From an uncultured Atopobium sp. (GTDB taxonomy: Bacteria > Actinomycetota > Coriobacteriia > Coriobacteriales > Atopobiaceae): a stretch of 5,502 nt of DNA. The stretch spans positions 1 through 5,502 of the forward strand of contig CAMQEO010000073.1 of assembly GCA_946999785.1 (NCBI GenBank), read 5' to 3'. Position 1 is the first letter of the stretch; each line of letters begins with the position of its first letter. The position numbers were made by a program, and so were the translations under genes. This document shows positions 1-5,502 of the stretch, piece after piece. Under the pieces are notes generated by a model. The model ran no database searches. It was given only the letters and a program-made list of their open reading frames with translations, and had not been told where the DNA came from.

Positions 1-2154
1 CCTGTTTGTAAAACTGTTCTTGCTAATGAGCAGGTTATCAACGGAAGATGCTGGCGTTGTGATACAATCAGCCAAAAAAAGAAGCTTTCACAATGGTATT
101 TTAAGATTACCGCTTATGCTCAAGAGCTTCTTGATGATCTTGATACGCTTACCGGTTGGCCAGAAAATGTTATTTCACAACAGAAAAATTGGATTGGCCG
201 CTCTGTTGGTACCGAGATTGATTTTTCTGTTCTTGCTGCGCGTGATAGCGAAAAGCTTGTCAGTGAGCAAACGGAATTTCTAACCGATGAACAAAGATCT
301 TCCTTAGGTGAACTAGAAAAACTTACGGTATTTACCACGCGTGCAGATACGATTTATGGTGTATCGTTTTTGGTACTTCCTCCCGAAAGTGAAGTTGCTG
401 CAAAATTAGTTCAAGGTTCTGCTCACGAAGAGGAATTTCTTAAACTCAAAGCTGCTACCGAGAAAATTTCTGCTGTTGATCGTCAAGGTTCTCATCGTGA
501 AAAGAATGGTGTATTTACCGGTCGATATGCCCTTAACCCTGTTAACAATCGCCTGGTACCTATTTGGATTGCCGATTATGTCTTAAGTGATTACGGCACG
601 GGTGCTGTTATGGGTGTTCCATGCGGCGACCAACGTGATTTTGATTTTGCTCAAAAGTATAATCTTGAAATTGCGCCTATCATTTGTTCTAAAGATGACG
701 AACTCTACGATGAGCTTTGCAATGAAAAAGAGCTAAAGGTGCGCCATGTTTCATGGGATCAAGCAATGGAAGCACAAGGGTATCTTGTGCAATCAGGCCC
801 CTTCACGGGAATGAAGGGTGGCAAGCATTCTCAAGCTGAGCAAGCTATTACTGAGTACCTTACTAACAAGGGTTGCGCTCGTAAGACTGTTCAATATCGT
901 TTGCGTGATTGGCTTATTTCTCGTCAGCGTTATTGGGGAAATCCAATTCCTATGATTCATTGTGAGTCATGTGGTGATGTTGCTGTTCCGCTTAAAGATT
1001 TGCCTGTGTTATTGCCTAAGCACTTAAATCTTGAGAATGGCCAAACACTTGCTGATTCAAAAGAATTCTATGAAACTACGTGTCCTCAATGCGGAAAGCC
1101 TGCTCGTCGCATTACCGATACTATGGATACATTTACCTGTTCAAGCTGGTATTTCCTTAGGTATTGCGATCCTCACAATAGCGAGCTTCCTTTCTCTAAA
1201 GAAGCCGTTGAGCGTTTTATGCCGGTAGATAACTATATTGGTGGCATTGAGCACGCTATTTTGCACCTTTTGTACTCTCGTTTTTGGACAAAAGTTATGC
1301 GCGATTTAGGTCTATGCTCTATTGACGAGCCGTTTACCAATCTTTTGTGTCAAGGTATGGTTCGCGATGAACACGGCGATACTATGAGCAAATCTAAGGG
1401 TAACGTTGTGCCACCCTCAAGTGTTATTGAGCCATTTGGTGCTGATACATTGCGTTTGGCGATTTTGTTTATTGCGCCGCCCGAGAAAGATTTCGATTGG
1501 GATACCGAAGTTGTTCAAGGTACTAATCGTTTTCTCAAGCGCGCATGGCGTCTTGTTTGGCAATTTATTTTTGCAGCTCGCGATGCGCATTTGAGCACAA
1601 TCTTGCCTCCAGATGATTCTGCTTTGGAGCATGCAAATCTTACCCACGCTGAGCAAGAGCTCGTTCGTACGCTTCATACACTTGGCCTTAAATGCACACG
1701 CGACTTTGATAAAAATCAATTTAATACGGCTATTTCTGCAATTATGGAGTTGGTTAATGCTGCGTCTAAGTGTTTTGTAGATCAGCACGAAACCCTTAAT
1801 CCACGCCTTGCGCTGCGTTTGGCACATGACATTGTTATGCTGCTAGCTCCTGTGTGTCCGCATTGGGCTGAAGAAATTTATCAGCAGGCATTTGTTGATA
1901 CTTCAAAGCCGTTTGATTCAATTTATGATGCGTCTTGGCCTGCATTTGATGAAGAACGTACAAAACAGTCACATATCGAAATTGTGGTTCAAATTCAAGG
2001 TAAGGTGCGCGGTCATGTGGAAGTTGATGCTGGGGCATCTTCTGAGGCTGTACAACAAGCAGCTCTTGAATGTGTTGCTGGTCAACTCGAAGGAAAAACA
2101 GTGAAAAAAGTGATTGTGATTCCTCATAAATTAGTAAACATCGTTGCTTTCTAG
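1..2154 (+). CDS. leuS: Leucyl-tRNA synthetase, 5'-truncated by the window edge
   Basis: This cytoplasmic class I synthetase charges tRNA-Leu with leucine using ATP. The frame is open from base 1 to the TAG at 2152-2154, giving 717 visible residues. LeuRS is usually about 800-900 residues, so some 100-180 N-terminal residues, including the HIGH motif, lie off the left edge. Visible landmarks in order are Cys3, Cys17 and Cys20 (probable zinc ligands), the QWYFKITAYAQ and NWIGRS segments, and the CP1 editing domain with the threonine-rich TTRADT (331-351) and VPCGDQRD (616-639). Next come RDWLISRQRYWG, a second Cys pair set (CESC at 961-972, CPQC at 1081-1092), SSWYFLRY, the KMSKS-type loop as DTMSKSK (1378-1398), the helical anticodon-binding domain (FNTAISAIMEL) and the C-terminal domain (VVQIQGKVRG). 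An in-frame TTG at 370 lies inside the editing domain and is not the start. The first Lys of KMSKS is Thr. Identification is secure. Confidence 0.97.
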   Translation, partial: PVCKTVLANEQVINGRCWRCDTISQKKKLSQWYFKITAYAQELLDDLDTLTGWPENVISQQKNWIGRSVGTEIDFSVLAARDSEKLVSEQTEFLTDEQRSSLGELEKLTVFTTRADTIYGVSFLVLPPESEVAAKLVQGSAHEEEFLKLKAATEKISAVDRQGSHREKNGVFTGRYALNPVNNRLVPIWIADYVLSDYGTGAVMGVPCGDQRDFDFAQKYNLEIAPIICSKDDELYDELCNEKELKVRHVSWDQAMEAQGYLVQSGPFTGMKGGKHSQAEQAITEYLTNKGCARKTVQYRLRDWLISRQRYWGNPIPMIHCESCGDVAVPLKDLPVLLPKHLNLENGQTLADSKEFYETTCPQCGKPARRITDTMDTFTCSSWYFLRYCDPHNSELPFSKEAVERFMPVDNYIGGIEHAILHLLYSRFWTKVMRDLGLCSIDEPFTNLLCQGMVRDEHGDTMSKSKGNVVPPSSVIEPFGADTLRLAILFIAPPEKDFDWDTEVVQGTNRFLKRAWRLVWQFIFAARDAHLSTILPPDDSALEHANLTHAEQELVRTLHTLGLKCTRDFDKNQFNTAISAIMELVNAASKCFVDQHETLNPRLALRLAHDIVMLLAPVCPHWAEEIYQQAFVDTSKPFDSIYDASWPAFDEERTKQSHIEIVVQIQGKVRGHVEVDAGASSEAVQQAALECVAGQLEGKTVKKVIVIPHKLVNIVAF

Positions 2155-2190
2155 TTTTTTTGCATGGCTAGTTCCTTGTGAGCTTGTTGT

Positions 2191-2235
2191 TTGCACGTGT
2201 TCTTGCACGTATGCACGAAGCAAACGTGCATATGT
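2191..2235. repeat. Cluster of TGCACG repeats with an inverted repeat
   Basis: The core TGCACG occurs on the + strand at 2192-2197, 2204-2209 and 2212-2217, and inverted as CGTGCA at 2225-2230. The first two copies share the longer word TTGCACGT. The last copies form an inverted repeat, 2207-2217 against 2225-2235, with 11 pairs including one G-T and a 7-base loop. No T run follows it, so it is a poor intrinsic terminator for leuS. Its right arm ends at the first base of the proposed -35 box, so an operator is a reasonable alternative. The pattern is seen directly; any regulatory role is inferred. Confidence 0.55.
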
Positions 2236-2263
2236 TGTGGTGATGCGTTTGTTGTGCTAAACT
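2235..2263 (+). promoter_or_regulatory. Candidate promoter for the rimP-nusA-infB operon
   Basis: The -35-like TTGTGG (2235-2240) and -10-like TAAACT (2258-2263) are 17 bases apart. A TG at 2255-2256, one base before the -10, makes an extended -10 element. Transcription would start near 2270 and give a leader of roughly 90 bases before rimP, including the hairpin at 2289-2320. The boxes match the sigma-70 consensus only partly, so this is a by-eye prediction. I saw no better pair between leuS and rimP. Confidence 0.4.
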
Positions 2264-2288
2264 AAATGTAAGTTATTTTGACTTTTGG

Positions 2289-2322
2289 AAGGAAGTAAGG
2301 TTTTTCGACCTTGCTTCCTTTT
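2289..2322 (+). terminator. Terminator-like hairpin in the rimP leader, possible attenuator
   Basis: Bases 2289-2301 pair with 2308-2320 across a 6-base loop (TTTTCG), giving 13 consecutive pairs with one G-T wobble at 2296/2313. The last stem bases and those after them form TTTT (2319-2322) before AATATG, so the U tract is short. It could end leuS transcripts. It also lies downstream of the proposed operon promoter and about 40 bases before rimP, so any operon transcript starting there must read through it. This fits attenuation, as known for the E. coli rimP-nusA leader, but no antiterminator partner was evident by eye. Confidence 0.6.
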
Positions 2323-2347
2323 AATATGTATCGGTTAGATCTTGTGT

Positions 2348-2356
2348 GGTGAGGAG
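2348..2356 (+). promoter_or_regulatory. rimP ribosome binding site that decides between two GTG starts
   Basis: The purine-rich GGTGAGGAG is a strong Shine-Dalgarno sequence. Its last G is also the first base of an upstream GTG (2356), leaving no spacer for that codon. The next in-frame GTG, at 2362, lies 5 bases downstream, which is a workable spacing. The start at 2362 is therefore preferred. Confidence 0.75.
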
Positions 2357-2361
2357 TGCAC

Positions 2362-2832
2362 GTGAGCTTAGAAGATATTCAGACAACCTTGCTCAACGCT
2401 TTGGAAGAAGCGGCTACGCCAAGAGGCATTGATATTGTTGATGTTGAACTAGCGGGAACACGAACAGCTCCAGTTATTCGCCTGCGTATCGGCCATCTTG
2501 ATGAGAGCTTACCAACTATTACACTTGATGAAGTAGCTGCTCAAAGTGAATGGATTAATGAAGTTGTTGATAGCCTTGATCCAATTGATTCTTCTTATAC
2601 GTTGGAGGTTTCATCTCCTGGTCTTGCGCGTCCTCTTCGCCGCATTCATGACTTTGAGCGTTTCTGTGGTCAAGAGGTAGAACTTATTACGCGTGCACAA
2701 GAGGGACGCAAACGTTTTACCGGCAAGCTTTCATCTGTTGAAGGCAATACATTTACCCTCACGGTTGATGGTAATGATATGACGTTTACGATAGATGACG
2801 TGAAGTCATGCAAAATTAAACCTACATTTTAG
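2362..2832 (+). CDS. rimP: Ribosome maturation factor RimP
   Basis: RimP (YlxS/DUF150 family) binds the free 30S subunit and helps its late assembly in the cytoplasm. The product is 156 residues, normal for the family, and begins MSLEDIQTTLL from a GTG start. The N-terminal domain (about residues 1-92) shows the helix, the GIDIVDVEL strand, the acidic helix ITLDEVAAQSEWINEVVD and the hallmark LEVSSPGLARPL (81-92). The C-terminal SH3-like domain (about 93-156) contains RKRFTGKL and ends near DDVKSCKIKPTF. The hallmark usually reads SSPGLDRPL; here Ala89 replaces Asp. It is the first gene of the rimP-nusA-infB set, 73 bases ahead of nusA. An alternative GTG at 2356 would add two residues but overlaps the Shine-Dalgarno sequence. 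Confidence 0.95.
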   Translation: MSLEDIQTTLLNALEEAATPRGIDIVDVELAGTRTAPVIRLRIGHLDESLPTITLDEVAAQSEWINEVVDSLDPIDSSYTLEVSSPGLARPLRRIHDFERFCGQEVELITRAQEGRKRFTGKLSSVEGNTFTLTVDGNDMTFTIDDVKSCKIKPTF

Positions 2833-2905
2833 TTATAACGTACAGCTAGGCTAGATTACAAAAAGCATGAACGGCGGTATTCGCCTTTGTTGAAAGGATT
2901 TACAT

Positions 2906-4150
2906 ATGGCATCGAACATGGTAGAAGCACTTATTGATATTTGCCAAAAAACTCATTTAGACGAGCTTTATATTGTTGATCGACTTGAACAAACCCTTGC
3001 CAAAAATTATGCAGATATTTTACATCTTGAACATGGAGCACGCGTCACGATTGATCGTGTTACGGGTAAAGTATATGTGTATGAGCTTATTCCCAAAGGT
3101 GAGCCCGATCCCGAAACAGGGGAGTATCAAGACTTTGATGAGCGCGATGTAACGCCAAAAGAAGCAAGCCGTTTAGTTGTACAGCATACTAAGCAAGAAC
3201 TTGCCGAAATCATCCGCAGCGCTGGTCGTCAGCAGATTTTTGAAGAGTTTTCAAAGCGCGTTGGCGATCTTATCACAGGTACTGTTTTGCAGACTACCTC
3301 CGATTTTGCCATTATTAAAATACGTGATGGGGTAGAGGCAGAGCTTCCTTATTTTGATCCTCATCGCTATCCTGACGAAAGAAATGAGCGTCCTGCCAAT
3401 GAGCACTATGCCCACAATCAGCGTCTTCGTGCTTTAATTGTTGAGGTTCGTGACCCTCATGCTAATCAGCAACAAATTAGAGGAGAGCGTCAGCGCCCAT
3501 CCATTGTTGTATCGCGTACACACCCCGATCTTATTTCGCGTTTGTTTGAGTTGGAAGTACCTGAAATTTTTGATGGCGTTGTTTCAATTGCTTCTGTTGC
3601 GCGTGAGCCTGGTGTTCGTTCAAAAATTGCAGTAAGCTCCACAGATCCACACCTCGATCCAGTAGGCGCTTGTGTTGGTCCTAAAGGTTCGCGTGTACGC
3701 ACGGTGGTTTCAGAGCTTCGAGGTGAGCGCGTTGATGTTGTTATGTGGAGCGATGATCCTGCAATCAATGTTGCTCATGCGCTTTCGCCTGCAAAAGTTT
3801 CACGCGTTTTAGTTGATAAAGAAAATAATTATGCAACCGTGATTGTTCCTGATGATCAGCTTTCCTTAGCTATTGGTAAAGAGGGACAAAACGCTCGTTT
3901 AGCTGCGCGCCTTACGGGAATGCATATTGATATCAAAAACGAAACACTTGCAGCCGACATTTTACGCGATCTTAAGAAAGCGCCACAGCCCGTTGACAAA
4001 GACGGTGACTATCGCTGCGAATTTGTAAGCGATGATAAAGGTCAGTGCCGCAATGTTGCCCGTCCGGGTTCTAGATATTGCCGTCTGCATGAACAACTTG
4101 CAACGGGTGTTCAAAGCGATTTTTCTGATGACCCAGATTCACTCATTTAG
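2906..4150 (+). CDS. nusA: Transcription termination/antitermination factor NusA with a Cys/His tail
   Basis: NusA binds RNA polymerase and nascent RNA to tune pausing, intrinsic termination and antitermination. The 414-residue product starts at ATG 2906, seven bases after GAAAGGA (2892-2898). It has the polymerase-binding N-terminal domain (about 1-118), an S1 domain (about 120-205; GDLITGTVLQTTSDFAIIKI), KH1 with GPKG (258-261) and KH2 with GKEG (324-327) in LSLAIGKEGQNARLAARLTG. The acidic repeats of E. coli NusA are absent, as is usual in Gram-positive bacteria. The S1 part carries two longer loops than E. coli (about 152-176 and 182-198). After KH2 there is an unusual tail with Cys371, Cys381, Cys392 and His395 spaced C-X9-C-X10-C-X2-H, then an acidic end (SDFSDDPDSLI). 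The core assignment is secure; a zinc-binding role for the tail is inferred. Confidence 0.97.
   Translation: MASNMVEALIDICQKTHLDELYIVDRLEQTLAKNYADILHLEHGARVTIDRVTGKVYVYELIPKGEPDPETGEYQDFDERDVTPKEASRLVVQHTKQELAEIIRSAGRQQIFEEFSKRVGDLITGTVLQTTSDFAIIKIRDGVEAELPYFDPHRYPDERNERPANEHYAHNQRLRALIVEVRDPHANQQQIRGERQRPSIVVSRTHPDLISRLFELEVPEIFDGVVSIASVAREPGVRSKIAVSSTDPHLDPVGACVGPKGSRVRTVVSELRGERVDVVMWSDDPAINVAHALSPAKVSRVLVDKENNYATVIVPDDQLSLAIGKEGQNARLAARLTGMHIDIKNETLAADILRDLKKAPQPVDKDGDYRCEFVSDDKGQCRNVARPGSRYCRLHEQLATGVQSDFSDDPDSLI
4016..4090 (+). other. C-X9-C-X10-C-X2-H segment at the NusA C terminus
   Basis: This part of nusA encodes Cys371 to His395. The visible pattern is RC, nine residues, CRNVARPGSRYC, then RLH. 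It resembles the small Cys/Cys/Cys-x2-His knuckles ending in PGSRYCRLH that I recall at the ends of unrelated bacterial proteins. It lies outside the conserved NusA core and is rich in basic residues, so zinc binding and nucleic acid contact are plausible but not shown. Confidence 0.6.
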
Positions 4151-4201
4151 TGCGCGGCTTTCCCACGAAATCCGACACAGCCCCCAACGAAAGGTGTTTA
4201 T

Positions 4202-5502
4202 ATGGCAAAAACCCGCGTACATAACCTTGCTAAAGATTACGGAATGTCAAGCAAAGAGATGCTTGACCATTTAGCTCAACTTAAGATTCCCGTTAAAAGT
4301 GCTTCTTCAACCATTGAAGATGCATATATCTCTATTATTAAAAAGAGCCTGCAGCCTATTTTAGAAGCTCGTGCTGCCGAGATTGAAGCCAAGAAGCTTA
4401 AAGCCGCACAAGAGCGCGCTGAAGAAGAAAAGAAGGCCGAGCAAGCTGCGGAAAAACAACGTCTCGAAGCTGAAGCTCGTCGTGAAGCAGAGCGCAAAGA
4501 AGAAGAGAAGAAACGCAAAGCTGCCGAAGCAGCTCGTAAGCGTGCAGAAGAAGAGGCCGCTGCAGCAAAGGCGCGCCTTGAAGCTGAACAAGAGCGCAAC
4601 CGTGTTAAAGATACCGCTCCTCGTGCAACTTCAGGTTTTTCGAGTCTTTTAGATCAGATTGCGCAGCAAGAAGCAGTTTTACAAGAAAACCTTGCGCAAA
4701 AAAAGGAAAAGGCAGAGCACAAACATACAAAAAGTGCTCATAAAACTTCTGCGCAAGCTACGCCCTCGCCTGCGCATGAAAAAACGCATAAAGCTTCATC
4801 GACACTTCACGTCTCTTCAGATGAGGCACCATCTCGTATTGATTCTGCTGAGGTGCCCCATAGTAAGCGTCGTCGTAGTTCCTCTCATATGTCACGAGAT
4901 GACATGGATTACAATGACTCTGAGCAAAGTCGCTCACGTAAGCCAAAGCGCGGACGTCGTCAGGAGTCTAGTGAAGAAGATCGCTATTCTCGCATGGCGC
5001 GTGAAGCTGCAGCTTACAGTCATGCGCGTGTATTTGAAGAGGCGCGCGAGGCTGTTGAAGAGGCAAATCGTGCTTCTACTGGTCGGCGCAAAAAGCGTAA
5101 AGAGCGCAGACAACAACAGGCGGAGCAAGCAGCAGAGCAACAAAAGATTCAAGAAGCTCTTGCTAACGATCAAGACATTTCACAACTTGATACTATTAAA
5201 GTTCCGCAAGGTTCTACCGTTTCTCACTTGTCTAAGCTGTTAAACGTTAATGCTAACGATATTATCAAACGCTTATTCTTGTTGGGTTCTCCTTTAACGC
5301 TTACCGAGTCTATGTCTGATGATCTTATTGAACTTGTTGCCGATGACATGCATCGTGACATTAAGATTATGACTAAAGAAGAAGAAAATACCTTCTCGTT
5401 CTACGACGATCCTAAAGACCTTAAACCACGTCCGCCTGTGGTTACCGTTATGGGTCACGTTGACCACGGTAAAACGTCGCTTTTGGATGCTATTAGACAC
5501 AC
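4202..5502 (+). CDS. infB: Translation initiation factor IF-2, 3'-truncated by the window edge
   Basis: IF-2 is the GTPase that brings fMet-tRNA to the 30S subunit and promotes subunit joining. The frame opens at ATG 4202, five bases after AAGGTG (4191-4196), and stays open to the right edge, giving 433 whole codons. An N-terminal IF2_N-type domain (residues 1-50; MAKTRVHNLAKDYGMSSKEM) is followed by a Glu/Ala/Lys/Arg-rich stretch (about 55-135) likely to be a long helix or coiled coil. A probably disordered linker (about 137-325) has basic clusters SKRRR, RSRKPKRGRR and GRRKKRKERR. A second IF2_N-like domain (about 331-390; VPQGSTVSHLSKLLNVNAND) comes next, then the start of the G domain with P-loop GHVDHGKT (418-425). 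G2-G5 and the C-terminal domains lie beyond the window. It follows nusA by 51 bases, with no terminator seen between them. Confidence 0.97.
   Translation, partial: MAKTRVHNLAKDYGMSSKEMLDHLAQLKIPVKSASSTIEDAYISIIKKSLQPILEARAAEIEAKKLKAAQERAEEEKKAEQAAEKQRLEAEARREAERKEEEKKRKAAEAARKRAEEEAAAAKARLEAEQERNRVKDTAPRATSGFSSLLDQIAQQEAVLQENLAQKKEKAEHKHTKSAHKTSAQATPSPAHEKTHKASSTLHVSSDEAPSRIDSAEVPHSKRRRSSSHMSRDDMDYNDSEQSRSRKPKRGRRQESSEEDRYSRMAREAAAYSHARVFEEAREAVEEANRASTGRRKKRKERRQQQAEQAAEQQKIQEALANDQDISQLDTIKVPQGSTVSHLSKLLNVNANDIIKRLFLLGSPLTLTESMSDDLIELVADDMHRDIKIMTKEEENTFSFYDDPKDLKPRPPVVTVMGHVDHGKTSLLDAIRH

Noticed and set aside
370..372. TTG as a start codon for a 594-residue protein
   Set aside because: The same frame is open upstream to base 1 and encodes conserved LeuRS sequence, including the first part of the editing domain.
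2155..2161. T7 run right after the leuS stop as an intrinsic terminator
   Set aside because: I could find no stable GC-rich hairpin immediately before it.
2278..2283. TTGACT as a -35 box for rimP
   Set aside because: At 16-18 bases downstream the sequence is the T-rich hairpin loop with no -10-like hexamer.
2873..2885. Small hairpin GGCG-GTATT-CGCC before nusA
   Set aside because: Four base pairs with only a broken T tract after it is too weak to support a terminator or regulatory structure.
3490..3768. Antisense open frame of 92 codons opposite nusA
   Set aside because: It lies wholly within the conserved NusA S1-KH region, shows no recognisable motif, and has no sign of its own ribosome binding site.
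4276..4599. Antisense open frame of 107 codons opposite infB, rich in Ser, Ala, Arg and Phe
   Set aside because: It is the complement of the Glu/Lys/Ala codons of the IF-2 charged helix. Low complexity and no recognisable domain mark it as a compositional shadow.
4371..5243. Two nearly abutting + strand open frames (4371-4652 and 4659-5243) in a frame other than infB, rich in Lys, Arg and Leu
   Set aside because: They overlap a well-supported IF-2 frame, lack a fitting ribosome binding site, and their composition follows from the codon use of the charged region.

Overview
The window is an ordinary-looking piece of bacterial core chromosome carrying translation and transcription machinery. 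All four genes are on the + strand: the 3' part of leuS (leucyl-tRNA synthetase), then rimP, nusA and the 5' part of infB (IF-2). The protein sequences point to an actinobacterium. The NusA KH region (VAREPGVRSKIAV, LSLAIGKEGQNARLAARLTG) and its SRTHPDLI segment look actinobacterial. The base composition is moderately AT-rich by eye, unlike high-GC actinomycetes. That combination suggests a low-GC lineage such as Coriobacteriia (Atopobium/Lancefieldella-like). This is inference from remembered family sequences, not a search.

Layout: leuS runs in from the left edge and stops at 2154. A 207-base gap (2155-2361) follows. It holds a cluster of TGCACG repeats, an inverted repeat, a plausible extended -10 promoter, and a strong 13-bp hairpin followed by a short T tract, all ahead of rimP. 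rimP (2362-2832), nusA (2906-4150) and infB (4202 to the right edge) have short gaps (73 and 51 bases), each with a clear Shine-Dalgarno sequence, and probably form one operon. No ylxR or L7Ae-like gene lies between nusA and infB, although many Gram-positive bacteria have them there.

How the genes work together: RimP matures the 30S subunit, NusA controls pausing, termination and antitermination by RNA polymerase, and IF-2 places initiator tRNA on the 30S subunit. This is the classic rimP-nusA-infB operon. In E. coli NusA feeds back on its own leader. Here a terminator-like hairpin sits between the likely promoter and rimP, which would suit a similar loop.

I see no mobile element, CRISPR array, tRNA, rRNA or defence system, and no convincing wholly new system. 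The best leads are a Cys/His zinc-knuckle-like tail on NusA, the putative attenuator, and the repeat cluster abutting the -35 box.
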